Positions 35,465 through 46,871 of a DNA stretch of 64,000 nucleotides are shown one piece after another. The stretch comes from Erythroxylum novogranatense. Lineage: Eukaryota > Streptophyta > Magnoliopsida > Malpighiales > Erythroxylaceae. Position numbers and translations under genes: made by a program. The stretch covers positions 33,979,023-34,043,022 of the forward strand of contig CM057228.1 in assembly GCA_029891385.1 (NCBI GenBank), written 5' to 3'. Numbering within the stretch: position 1 is the stretch's first letter; each line of letters opens with the position of its first letter. The notes under the pieces are model-generated. The model did no database searches. It saw only the letters and a list, made by a program, of their open reading frames with translations, and had not been told where the DNA came from.

Positions 35465-37122
35465 ATGGCCATAAAAGGAGCATCAATTATCAGGCCATCA
35501 TTGTTGGACGGTTCTAATTATCCTGCATGAAAATCAGGGATAAGAGTCGTTATTCAAGCACATGGAATGAGAGCATAGAAATTGGTGTTACATCGTTAGA
35601 CGCATCCGATAATTACTGACAATAAGGAAGAGACAGTTCTAAAAGATCCATCTGAGTGGACAAGAGCCGAAGAAGAAAGATCACTTAAAAACTCACAAGC
35701 ATTGCACGCAATTTTTAATGTTGTTGATGAAGGACACTTCTTAATGATATCAGCCTGTGAATTGTCTAAAGAAACGTGAAACACTTTGTAGATTATTCAT
35801 GAAGGGTCCAAATCTGTTATAGCATCAAAATTACAGATGTTAGCTGTAAAGTTTAAAAAATAGAAGACAAATGAAAATGAAACTATTGGAGACTTTTATG
35901 AAAGATTGCCAGATATAGCGAATCAGGCATATCAACTCAGGAAAAAATATTTCAATCCAAAACTAGTCAAGAATACGTTGAGATCATTGCCTCCAAGATT
36001 TATTTTGAAAATTGCAGTAATCGAGGAAGCTCATGACATCAATGACTTGTCGTTAGAGAACGTAGTTGAAATTCTTACCAATTTTGAAACGAATTTGTTG
36101 AGGGACAAACAAAAAAAGAGCAAAAGATTGGCATTACAAGTTGAAACTAGAAAAGGTATTAATGATGTAGAAGATGAATCCAACGAGAATAAAGATATGG
36201 AGCTATTAACACGAGAGTTCAGTAAGTGGCTGAAGAGAGTGAAAAAGGATAGAACCAAATTTAGGTAAAATGGCGAGAGCTCATCAAACAATAACTTGAA
36301 ACAACAAGTCAAAACTCAAAAAGGAAAAAGAAAGGTAAAAAGAATTCAATATCATGAGTGTCAAGGCTTCGGATATGTTCAAGCAAAGTGTATTAACATC
36401 TTGAAGAAGAGAAAAGGAAAATCCCTTATTAGCACTTAGAGTGATAACGAATCTAGAAGTGAATATGGAAGTGAAGAAGTTGTGAATAATGCTACATTAG
36501 TTACTTTGTATAGCAAAAGCATAATTACTTGCTTAACAACAATTGATAAGGAAGTAACTAAAGATGAAAAAGGGAGTAAATCGGAAAATTTCAAGATAAA
36601 CGCAAACCAATCAACTCAAGGTTCGATCTCAGATTATGACAGTGATAAAAGTGATTCAAGTGATTAAAAAAGAATATTTACGAGGCTTACGAATTAATGT
36701 ACAAAAAATAGGTGAAAACATGTAGGAAGAATGAAAGGTTGAAAGAAGAAAACCTCACTATAAAGAATACTATTCAAGATCTAGAAAAGAAATTGATGTC
36801 AACTTTATATGAGCTTGGTGAAACTAGGTTGAAACTAGTAAGTAATGAAAATGGATTGAGGATGTTGAATGGAGGTATAGGGAAATTAGAAAAGTTAATG
36901 AAAATCGATAAGGTTAAAGGAGATCTTCAAGGAATTGGCTACAAAGTTAACTGTTCCAAGGTGAATGATGAGAAAGATGACATATTTAGTTCTGTCCAAG
37001 AAGAAACTTTAAGGAAGAATCGGCAGTTTGTACCCATATGTCATTTTTATAGAATTATTGGGCACACAAGGCCGAGATGTTATAAGATGTTACAAATGAT
37101 GTTTCAAATGGGTCAAAACTGA
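35465..37122 (+). pseudogene. Copia-like gag with two knuckles, decayed
   Basis: The start, MAIKGASIIRPSLLDGSNYP at 35465, is typical of plant copia gag. One frame runs to about 36666 through many stops, then shifts. Recognisable parts are NETIGDFYERLPDIANQAY, VKNTLRSLPPRF and VIEEAHDINDLSLEN. There are two degraded zinc knuckles: YHECQGFGYVQAKC near 36350, with Tyr at one Cys and at the His, and CHFYRIIGHTRPRC near 37040, with Tyr at the second Cys. A coiled coil lies between (ERLKEENLTIKNTIQDLEKK). No protease follows. The Tyr replacements are each one transition from Cys or His codons. Confidence 0.8.
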
Positions 37123-38028
37123 AAATCTGGACAATCTCCATTAAATTTCCAGTAACAACCTATGTTACCGAAGTGCACTTGAATTAGAAAGGGTCAATTA
37201 CAGACACAAAGAAATTATAAAGGAAAAACAAGAAATTATCTAAATTCACAGTTAGTTACTGCTTGTAAAGAAACTGTTCAGACAAAGGATAAATCAATTA
37301 CTTTAGAAGAAGAAACCGATGACAAAGATCATATGATGAGGAATAAGGCCAGGTTTGAATTTCTTCGAGAGGTACAAAGATTGCATATTTTACATTTTTG
37401 AAGTATTTTTTGTGTTGTTTTAAAAAAATGAAACGTAAAAAAAAGACTTGTCTTTTTAGTTCTTTAGTTTTTATGTTGCTATTATTGTCCCATCTTTTTA
37501 GTAGTTTGCATTGTGACTTTTATTTGACTCCACCAAATTCTCTTTAGCTCTCTCATCATTGTGGGTCTCTCTCTCAAGTATCTCTCTCTCTCTCTCACTA
37601 CACTGGCAACACTCATCTTTATTTGCTTGAATTTATGAATTTGATCAGTCTTATGAAGATGAAATTGAAGCAATGATATGTTGGCATGTGTATTGACTGG
37701 TAGTAAATTATCATCTTGGTGTGCTTATAATTCTTCTGTTAAATATACTACTGATTTTTATGTTTCTTTATTAATTGAGATTGATTGTGTTAAAGGCATT
37801 CTTAGTTTTGACAATATTTTGTCCTAAGGGGGAGACTTCATATTATTTATGGTGAGTGTTCCATTAAGGGAAGCTTTCAAGGTATATGCGTAACTATTAG
37901 TCATGCTTTTTAGCATCTTTTTGTCCTAAGGGGGAGAATGGATTTATGCATTTGATGATTATATGTCCAATTGTCTCCTTTAGGGGGAATTTTCACTATG
38001 TGACAAACAATGCCAAAAAGGGAGAGAT
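37123..38028 (+). other. Non-coding internal region of the gag-only element
   Basis: Contains three purine-rich phrases of the type cctaagggggaga (near 37825, 37925 and 37985), a CT microsatellite near 37570-37600, and the final polypurine tract ending at 38028. No pol domain is visible in any frame. Confidence 0.65.
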
Positions 38029-39254
38029 TGTTAAGATATATAGTATCTTTCTTTTATTTAGTTTTGCATCTTATTTATTAATTGGACATATAAGATATTA
38101 ATTAGATAATGACTTGAATTCAAAAAGTTATTGGTGATAATCTTTTAGTTGTGATAGAGTCATATTCTTAATTAATGTGTATCGTGACAAGAAGTATAAT
38201 GGATTACATGAGTGATATAAAGTGGAGCACTGCTAGATTTTTTGGATAATGGTTTAAGTGTGATAAAACTCTATCTTAATTTAGAGAGCGTATACGTCAC
38301 AATTGTGGTGTATTACGTGTGTGAGAGTTAAGGTTTACTTCTGAAATTTTCAGAAGTGTAGCTAATGGTTTTTGTATGGTTTGGGTCTTTGTCGTGGGAT
38401 CTTTGTTGTGTTAATTAATAGCAATCTTTAGTGTTTTTGGTGGTGGTGTAGCAACGTTTGTGTGAGCTAAGTTTATATTGGATTTCTTGTGTAACCCAAG
38501 GTTATCTGTATGAGAGTTGCACTTTATCATGAGTTACTATTGTTGGTTTCAAAAAGAAAAGATAATCTTGAATGGATGTTGTGTTTTTATCTTGGGACTG
38601 TTATCATTGATGTTTTTCTAGTTCTGAACATTGCTCTTCAATTCTTCAACGTCAATCTTCTACTATATTTGTTGGCCACCCTTGATGATTCATGATTGAA
38701 AGTAAGGTAGAAAAATCCCAATAGCTAACTAAAGCAATTTAATTGGTGAACAACTTTTAGATCGATCTTGAAAGGAGTTGAATTTATCATAAAGTTGTTT
38801 CTCTCTATCTCAAATATTTTTTTTTTCTAAATATTTTAATCACTTGAGTTGTTCGTTTAATTGTCTTTATTATTAAACAGTGTGTGCAAATCCTCTATCG
38901 AGGTTAACACAAGTCATTCGTATTATTGAATGTGAAATTCTTTCGCGGAAAGTGAGGTTGAGAGATAGTGTCAAGGGTTGAGTAGTGTCGGCTCAGTAAA
39001 GCCTTAGGTAAATCTATTGTATTTCAGTGAAAGCATTAAACTGGATGACGGCCCCGCAAAAGTAAACAAAGTATATCGAACTGCGTTACCAAATTTCGAT
39101 ATTGATCTGTTTAATTTCGTTTTTATTTTTTGTTGTAATTTGGTACGAAAAAATTAGCAATTGCTGACGGAGTTACTTTATATCTAGTGATCGACAGAAA
39201 ACGGTCAAAACGAAGAATTTGTAAAACTACTACCCTCTGCCTTTTTTTTGTTCA
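38029..39254 (+). repeat. 3' LTR of the gag-only copia-like element
   Basis: Starts TGTTAAGATA after the polypurine tract and is 1226 bases. It is about 330 bases longer than the 5' LTR because of a segment at roughly 38387-38717 that has no counterpart there. Confidence 0.68.
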
Positions 39255-39522
39255 CCCCCTTTGGAAGATCATAGTTTTTCGTTACAAATGAGCGTTCATT
39301 ACTTACGCGGACTGTCGGGTAAACTAGAGCTCTGTTGGGCTTGAGTTATGGTAAAAGACTTGCAGCTTCAATTCTTGCTGCAGTGACAAGCTAGGAACAA
39401 TCTGTCAACTTCTTAAACATTTCTTTAATGCTATTCGAGTAATATCTTTTGCTTTCAAAGCAGTTATCCTACAGAATCAACACATTTAACAATCTTAAAG
39501 AATAATAGAACCTTTTGTGTGG

Positions 39523-41508
39523 TCAAGATTGAGAGATGATACGTGTATAGAGCAGCTCATTCCAGGTATCAGGCAAGCCAGGCAAGCACCAGTGGAGACA
39601 ATCAGCATCTCGAATTAACTTTTGCTCCCTCGGGAGTAACTTGACGTGAAAAGAGTTGTATACTGAAATATGAGCGTCCTTCCGGTATTCAGACAATGTG
39701 GTTATATTCAGGAAATCGACCGATACTTTCATTGACCCTGTAATGTTTACTGCTATACCAAAAAGCTGGCGATTTGTGCCGACATTCACCGGTTTGGAGC
39801 TGTTTAGGATTGGGGTAGTCTCCATTGCGCATTTGACACCATCAGGATTGCCCCAGTCCGAGCTCCTGTTTCACTGAGTTATATCAAGTGTTGCAAACTA
39901 AGGAAAACAATCGGTGGTCTGTTTGCATTGTATCTGTTTGCGAACTCCTCGAAATGAAGTTGGAATCTTGATGCAAAGAGAATGCTAATGGTCAAGAGTC
40001 AAGATTGTTGTACCTGACATGGGCTGGAGACATGCTGCTGAAGAAAACATGGGCCTTCTGAGGATCAACATTTTCATCCACCCATTTGGCCCAAGTCTTC
40101 AAAGCTCTCTCATATGCTACTGGCAATTCAATTTCATCGTACTCCATACGCAAATCTGATCGGCTTCTTTTCCATCAATTTCAAAGGAAAACAGATATTG
40201 AAGTTGCCCGACAATGATTCGGAACAAAGAACCTAAAGGATACTTACTATACTTTCATATAAGTAAACTTCATCCACGAAGTATAAGTGTCAAATATAAG
40301 GTAGTCCACATTCTTCCAATTATGTCCATGTTTAGATATTGTTTCTGTCGCGATTATGGGATCCACTTGGCCGCTCCTCCTATCTAGAGCATCTGAATTG
40401 GAATCCACCAGAAATGGTGCCCAGTAAAACTCTATTGTCGCATTGTACTCCTGCACAATCAAGCTTGCCGCTAAATGTAAGTGAAAGAACAAGTTTAGCA
40501 GAAATCAGCTAACAGTAATGGACATTTCAGGTTCCAGTAGCTCGTCACACAGTGCTTGCCCTAAGACTTCACTTCCCATTACAAATGAAGTGAGGACGTT
40601 GAGAACTTCATTATCTGATCTATTGTACGAAAGAAGACGTATTTTGATTTGAGAGAGGGAAGAAAAGACCTCAGCTTTGAAGACAGTGAGAGAACTTGAG
40701 TAGCTTGTTAAGATCTTCTTGCTTGGAGGAATGGAAGATTGAACCAGACAAATCAAGGATAGCCATTGTTGATGATTCAATGAATCGCCAACAAACATAA
40801 GTCTCTTTCCTCGAAGTTTCTCCAGCAAAAGTTTTGCTCTGAACCTTTTGCCCAGATGAAGAAAGGATAATTAATTTCAGCTACCATGAAAGAGGAAACT
40901 GGAAACCCTGAATTTGGGTGGAATAATCAAAAGAGCACGTACTTGGGCAAGGAACAGTCTCTGGGCTGCCATCTCCAGTTCTGGTACATGGTATCCTCCC
41001 GTCCATTTTCATTGCAAGTCATTGATTCATCTAGAAACTCGCATTCTTCTTCTTTGTAGAATGGACGAGCGAAGTCGTCGATCACCCACTCTCCTGTGAA
41101 TATAACGCAGTCCAGTGGTGGCAAAACAACGTTGTCTTCGTCACTCCCCTTGCCACCCAGATCAATGTCATCTTGTTTGCTATTCTCTTGAACCATTTGG
41201 TAGCTGTTGTTGGATATTTTATTCTTTTCAAGTCTTGGAAATGGGGGTGAACTGAAATTAGCATGGTCAAACAAAGAGCAAAGCAATAGAAAGATGGAAA
41301 AGGAGACCAGAATTCGGAGGCAATTGTTTCTCTTGCAGACACAGCCTCCCCGATTCTTCATCGCTTTCTTGCAGTTGCAGGAAGCCGTGGGCCAACAGGT
41401 TTCAGTTACAGGGAATGGTGACCATATATTGGATGAGGTTGGTGTTTTAATGCCAAATACACTCTCTGTCATCTTAATTAATGCCAATCTAGCTCCTTCG
41501 GTTGCCAT
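39523..41508 (-). CDS. TRICHOME BIREFRINGENCE-LIKE protein B (putative polysaccharide O-acetyltransferase)
   Basis: Five exons: 41508-40943, 40844-40670, 40450-40248, 40163-40014, 39865-39523, with GT-AG introns. They join in frame to 478 residues. The N-terminus is the longest of the three copies, with a Cys-rich stretch before a signal anchor at about residues 64-80, consistent with a type II Golgi membrane protein. The TBL domain has [13 protein letters not shown] and [12 protein letters not shown]. Catalytic motifs are GDSLNHQQW (Ser210) and DCLHWCLPG (Asp453, His456). Exon phases equal those of the neighbouring copies, showing tandem duplication. By family it should O-acetylate a cell-wall polysaccharide, probably xylan; the substrate is inferred. 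Start is the longest Met; Met13 is an alternative. Confidence 0.91.
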
Positions 41509-42211
41509 TTTCTCTTGTCTCTTTCTTGAACTATTATAACAGTTATATCGTAATATATTACTCGTGTTTTATTTCATATTAACAGAATCGCTAACTTTTA
41601 CAGGATTGCAGAAACCGCCGCTTTTATGTCGTAATTATAACTTGAAAGGAAACTTATAAAACGGACTTCCCAAGATGGTGAAGTTCAAAATTGTTCTTCT
41701 GGCTCCTACGGAGGAGGGCCGAACGTTATGGGTTACCTACTGGTATTTAAGAAGTGAACTTTGTCAGCCTATCGGCAGGAAACTGTGCCCAGAAGTCACT
41801 TGCGGGAGAGAAACTACTTGGTTTCACTCCCCTTGAAAAGCTTAGACTGTTATTATATGAATGGAACTTGGTCCAACCTTTGCAGTAATAAGCGCTGTCT
41901 TTTTATACGCTCATGCAATCTTATCCGGATGGAGTTACTGGTTTTGTTTTTGTACAATCCATTTACTTGTATTGTACCAATTACATAATTGTCAATGCAT
42001 CAAATGTTGGGATCAATTAAGGAACACACTCCCCCAAATTCGCAATTCTCGTTTCGATTTCAATGGCATGTGAACATATGGATTTCCAAGGTACAATTCC
42101 AAACTGTATGAATTTTCACTGGTAAAAAAAGTGGTTGCATGCGAGGAGTAAATACAAAATCAAACATCCATCAATCTTCCCATCAGCTAACACTAGAAAG
42201 CTAGATGATCG
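41509..42211. other. Spacer between TBL-B and TBL-C
   Basis: About 700 bases holding the TBL-B upstream region and the TBL-C 3' end. No credible ORF or transposon signature was seen. Confidence 0.5.
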
Positions 42212-44057
42212 CTAAGAACGAGAAATAATATAGGTATAGAGAATCTCGTTCCATGTATCAGGCAATCCAGGTAAACACCAGTGGAGACAATCTGCGTATT
42301 TTGCTGCATCACCTTGCTGCTCTGGTGTGAGGAGCTTGTTTTGTCGAGTGGTGTAGATAGAGGTATGAGCATCTTTTCTGTACTCCGAGAGGACAGTTAT
42401 GTTGAGCAAATGAACGGGCACTTTCATTGACTGAAACGCATTTCTAGCAACATCATATAGCCTACGATCTGTGCCAACATCCAACGGAACGTTCATATTC
42501 AGAATTGGAGTGGTCTCATTAGCACACTTAATACCACCAGGATTGTTCCAATACAAACTCCTGTTTATTTGAATCCCAAGACCAAAATTTGTATTCCTGT
42601 TATTGATTGTAATTCATCAACGAAAAGGAGAGACACAAGGATGTATGGATCCTAGCTTACCGAAAATGAAGAGGAGACATGCTCATGAAGTAGACAGATG
42701 TGTCATTAGGATCTACGTTTTCATCAACCCACTGGGACAATGTTTTTAAAACTCTCCTGTAAGCTATTGTACGTTCAATCTCTTCATAGTGCGTAGTACT
42801 TTCATCGTCAAATGTTCCATGGTCTCTTCAATACGACCAAAAAAAAAAAAATTTAAAACAACAACAAGTAATTGCATAATTTTGCTCTGAATTTGGCTCA
42901 TGTGCAGTCTTATCTTGATCAGAAAGGAACTTACAGGACTTTGATGGTAAGAGAGTTCATCCACCAAATATAGGTGTTGAAGATAAGGTAATCTGCGCCC
43001 TTCCAGTTTTCTCCATGCTTTTTGATGGATTCAGGCACGAGTATGCGGTCTAATATACTATGGTTCTCTGGATCATCCGAATTTGATTCCACCAAAAATG
43101 GCGCCCAGTGGAACTCCACGGTAGTTTTATAATCCTGCACAGCAACAATATTAGGAATAAAACGATTGCTGTTGAAGGATTCAAGTTTAGAACTTTTTCT
43201 CCAACTCCGAATTAAAATTAGACGATGGGGAATCAATTGCAAGGAATAAATAAAATGGAACAGATAACCACCAAACTTATCAGATTTCAGGGAAATGGTA
43301 ATAATCTGAAAGGAGAATGAGATTGATAGGTGGATTCCGAGGATGCTTAAATTTTGCTGGCGTAGACAGACGGCAATCGGGGTTGGTAAAGTTTTGGAAA
43401 CAAGCTTTTCACCGTTATTGGAACAAAAAGCTCGATAGATTCGATAGATACCTCGACCCTGAAGACAGAGACAGGTCCTGAATCATTCAGGCTCTTCTTG
43501 CCCCGAGCAACTGCTGAGTGGATCAGGCAAACCATAGATTCCCATTGGTTCCTATTCAGCGAGTCTCCAACAAACAAAAGTCTCTTTCCACGTAGCTTTT
43601 CAAGCAACAATTTTGACTTAAACCTTACATCCAAAAATGGAATCCAGTAAAGTAGAAAACTTTCAGAATAATGAATAAAAATCAGCAAGAAATATGCTTA
43701 CTTTGGCAACGAACAGTCTTTGGGCTGCCATCTCCAGTTTTGATATAAAGAATCTGGTCTGCCATTCTTCAAACAAGTCACTTGGCGTGATAGAAATGAA
43801 CAATCCTTCTCTTTGTATAGAGGGCGAGTGGAATTATCAAACACCCATTTTCCTGTAGAAAGATCGCAGTCCAACGGAGGCGATATGATGGCATCTTCTT
43901 GTAGTGTTTCTTCAGGTACGGTATCCGACAACAGATACGCTGACTTCAAGTTCTGGCTGTACGGAGAGGACTTGAGGAGTACCAAGAAAATCATCACAAG
44001 TACAGGATAGGCTGTGCATTTATAGTTAAATCTGCCGAAGCATTTGATTAGAAGCAT
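42212..44057 (-). CDS. TRICHOME BIREFRINGENCE-LIKE protein C (putative polysaccharide O-acetyltransferase)
   Basis: Five exons: 44057-43702, 43623-43452, 43134-42935, 42825-42661, 42560-42212, with GT-AG introns. They join in frame to 413 residues. A signal anchor lies at about 15-29, followed by a short stem. The TBL domain has [13 protein letters not shown] and [12 protein letters not shown]. The PC-esterase domain carries the canonical [12 protein letters not shown] (Ser140) and DCLHWCLPG (Asp388, His391). This copy looks the most conventional of the three. It most resembles the TBL33/TBL28-35 group by eye. The expected role is acetyl transfer to xylan or a related wall polymer in the Golgi; substrate and exact orthology are inferred. 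No lesions are seen. Confidence 0.92.
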
Positions 44058-45076
44058 TCAGTCTAACTGACAGAGCAGTAAAGTCGAAGAGATATGTGGC
44101 AGGAATGGAAGCCTAAACACAGGAAAAGAGCAGTCTCTGTGAGAGAGAACGAACGGATACCATGGTTATGGTTTTGACTATTAGCCCTTTGGTAGCCTAT
44201 ACCTTTCTAACTAAGATGGGTAAGAAAAGCGATTGCGTGTCAGTCGGCCTACTCACTTCTTGTGAGAATGAGATCCATCTTAACTCAAAGCTCGTGGCTT
44301 TGTCTACTCCGTAACTCTGAATTCTCCGTCAGGTGTAAACTGTAAAATTTCAATTCTATGCCTGTTTCTTAACAAACAGAAAACTCAATGTTTAAAAACT
44401 CAAATAAAAAATTAAACCCACCATCCAAGTTTAAAAGATTTATCTCATATTAAATAATCATAAAGTTAATTAAAATGAAATAAAATTTAAAAGACGATAA
44501 AAGTAAATTATATTTATCTATCAAAATTTAAAACGCTTGTTTAGTAAATAACTAATAAGCTATTTTTAGTTATTTGACCCAAATTAAACTCATGTTTAAA
44601 AGTTATTTATTTGTTTGGTTATGAATTAGTTGAGTTGGTAATTCATCCCAATCAATTAATTTTTAAAACTCCTTAAGTGTATCGTTTACAGTTAGTTATT
44701 TGCCTAAGAACAATATTATCTTCCACTTTACTCTTTACTTTTGCTATGTGAATTTTCAAAATTAGATTTTTTTATCGTATAATTATTTCGTGAAATTTAG
44801 AAGAACATAATAAAAGGGTAATTAAACTTTTAATCTTTATTTAATTTTATAATATTAATTTACATTTAAAAATAACATAGTAGTAAGTTTTTGAACATAA
44901 AAGTTCACATCAAATTAATATTTTTAGTATATAACTACTATGCATAGTATCTGTATCATACTATAATTATAGATATTTTAATTTATTAAATAATAAATTT
45001 TATACATATTATATAAATAATAATAATATGATGTAGCTCGTTATATCATTTATAATAATAAAGAATTTAATGTTAG

Positions 45077-45150
<74 letters not shown>

Positions 45151-45300
45151 ATTAAAATTATAAATTTAATTTTGTAAAATTAAATATTTAAAATTTAAAT
45201 TTATATAAAAATATTTAATAAAATTTTAAAAATATAATATTTATACTCTTTTTTTTCAAACCGGAAAACTACTAAAACCTAAGTTGACTTCTTATAATAA
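44058..45300. other. AT-rich spacer upstream of TBL-C
   Basis: Probably holds the TBL-C promoter near 44058-44350; the rest is very AT-rich. It includes a (TTA)n microsatellite at about 45077-45149. No gene is recognised. Confidence 0.5.
45077..45149 (+). repeat. (ATT)n trinucleotide microsatellite
   Basis: An uninterrupted run of the three-base unit att for about 70 bases. Confidence 0.95.
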
Positions 45301-45315
45301 AAGAATATAGTTAAT

Positions 45316-45569
45316 GTGCCCGCAGGGCGTAGCTCAGTTGATTCCGAAAGGGCAGATTTGTGACAAGGTGCAAGGTTCGAATCCCACTACCAAGAATGTG
45401 GGAAGCAACACTCTTGCCACTTCGCGCTTTGAGGTGAGGTCCTCAGAATTGCATGGGTTGTTCACCTCCTCTTTAATGAATCATTAAGACTTAATTTATA
45501 TCCTCCCAGTTGCTTCGTCGGGTCGAAGTGTGGACGATCCTTTAAATTAGGGATTCAACCTTTTGTGAC
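45316..45569 (+). mobile_element. tRNA-derived SINE with 15-base target duplication
   Basis: Starts gtgcccgcagggcgtagctc. A pol III box A-like tagctcagttg is near 45330 and a box B ggttcgaatcc near 45373, about 40 bases apart as in tRNA-type promoters. A non-tRNA body follows, ending in a short T-containing tail. It is flanked by aagaatatagttaat (45301-45315) and aagaatacagttaat (45570-45584), one mismatch in 15, which is the mark of target-primed retrotransposition. The family name is not known to me. Confidence 0.82.
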
Positions 45570-45616
45570 AAGAATACAGTTAATCCTTTTTCTTCTGTCA
45601 AGTTGGTACAACAATT

Positions 45617-45623
45617 TCTCTCC

Positions 45624-45661
<38 letters not shown>
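45617..45661 (+). repeat. Compound (TC)n(AC)n microsatellite
   Basis: About 27 bases of tc followed by about 18 bases of ac repeat, just downstream of the SINE. Confidence 0.92.
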
Positions 45662-46446
45662 AGCGCATTTTCAACTTTTCTTTTCTTTTTTTTATCAGGG
45701 ATTGCGGTAGTTCAACAAAAGATTATTTGATTTCTAGGTGAAGCCTGATGAATAATCTCAATATTTGCTTTGATAAAACTATACCCAATATAAGGATGGT
45801 TGAATTTCTATTAGTGAAGATGTTAACTAATTTAATTAGGAACAAAGTTAAAAGTTGACAACAAATGTTAAATATTTTCCTTTTCTTTTATAAGAAACGA
45901 CAATTTGAGTTTCATAATTAAACAAGGTAACAAATGTCACCTGGATTAAAGCTCGTAATATCTAATAATATCAATACATTGCAACAAATTTTAAAACTAA
46001 GAATTATGAAAATATAATTAATATTTTGGTATTTAGCAGTTAAAATTATACCATAACTTTTACTTAAAATAAATAATTTATATTGATATAGCATGACAGA
46101 AATAAGGGTGAACTGAATTTCAATAATTGAAGAGTTGAAATATCTTATTTCATTTTCAACAACTGTATTTAAAGACGACACAAGTCCATACATATGAAAA
46201 GATTGAATTACTATTTTCAGCTAGTTTGGGGTTTGCCAAGTCATTAATTAACGAACGAGCTTGATAGAAAACGAGTTTCTTTTGTCCACTAGTTCCACCA
46301 ACCATTTACATTTTTTTTTCTTAAAAGAATCAACAAATTTCGAAATTTTTATTAATATACACTTATTATCCTAACATTTAATCAATATCAAATAAATCAT
46401 AAATTTGTATATTGCGATTAATATACTTCTTAAACTCATCACAAAA
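45662..46446. other. AT-rich spacer left of the Tat element
   Basis: About 800 bases with no recognisable gene or repeat. It ends with the target duplication cttat (46447-46451). Confidence 0.5.
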
Positions 46447-46451
46447 CTTAT

Positions 46452-46871
46452 TGGTAGAGTCAGTCGTGCTGGGCCCGAGTCCAGACATAATAATCCAAGG
46501 GTCAATCGGTCCATTCTCTAAAGATTAGTCTCATACTTGCGCCAGGCCCACTCCACGCATACACGGCCCATCTGCAGAAAGAAGACTCTCATGCATACGT
46601 AAAGACTTAAACCTAGCACATGCATCATATATAAGGTATAACTCTACCATAATAAGGGTACGTAATCGCAGCCCTAGTTCCTTTCCTCTCACAGAAAACC
46701 TATCTTCACCAAAAAAGACTGACTTGAGCGTCGGAGGGGCTAATCGGGACACAACCTCCGACGTGTCTTCTTTGTTTTGCAGGAACCTTCACGTCGAAGC
46801 TACTACAAAGAGCAGCCAACTCCATAGATCCAAACGGCAACGTTCAGTTTCGCCAGAATCCGGCAGAACCA
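46452..46871 (+). repeat. 5' LTR of the Tat-like element
   Basis: 420 bases, the same length as its partner. A TATA box (tatataag) is at 46628-46635. The last 48 bases are in frame with gag. No strong primer-binding site follows; the sequence after the LTR only weakly resembles the usual Tat site. Confidence 0.9.

Larger units (their letters stand above)
34491..39254 (+). mobile_element. Gag-only copia-like element between two TBL genes
   Basis: Two LTR-like direct repeats (about 34491-35394 and 38029-39254) flank a gag pseudogene and about 900 bases of non-coding DNA, with no protease, integrase, RT or RNase H. A degenerate primer-binding site follows the first repeat, and the polypurine run aaaaagggagaga precedes the second. 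The repeats share long stretches (for example the 50 bases ending at 34550 and 38086) but differ a lot. A terminal-repeat element carrying only gag (TR-GAG type) or an internally deleted copia both fit. Outer ends are approximate because no target duplication was found. Confidence 0.72.

Noticed and set aside
31800..44057. TBL copies as pseudogenes because short ORFs end in stops
   Set aside because: Each stop lies just past a GT splice donor; joining exons at GT-AG sites gives full-length frames for all three genes.
45316..45390. Functional tRNA gene
   Set aside because: Boxes A and B are present but no proper acceptor stem or cloverleaf pairs up, and target duplications bracket a longer 254-base unit, so a SINE explains it.
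46531..46752. Minus-strand ORF repeated at 60344-60565
   Set aside because: Both are the reverse reading of the two Tat LTRs; duplication follows from the LTRs and no domain is seen.
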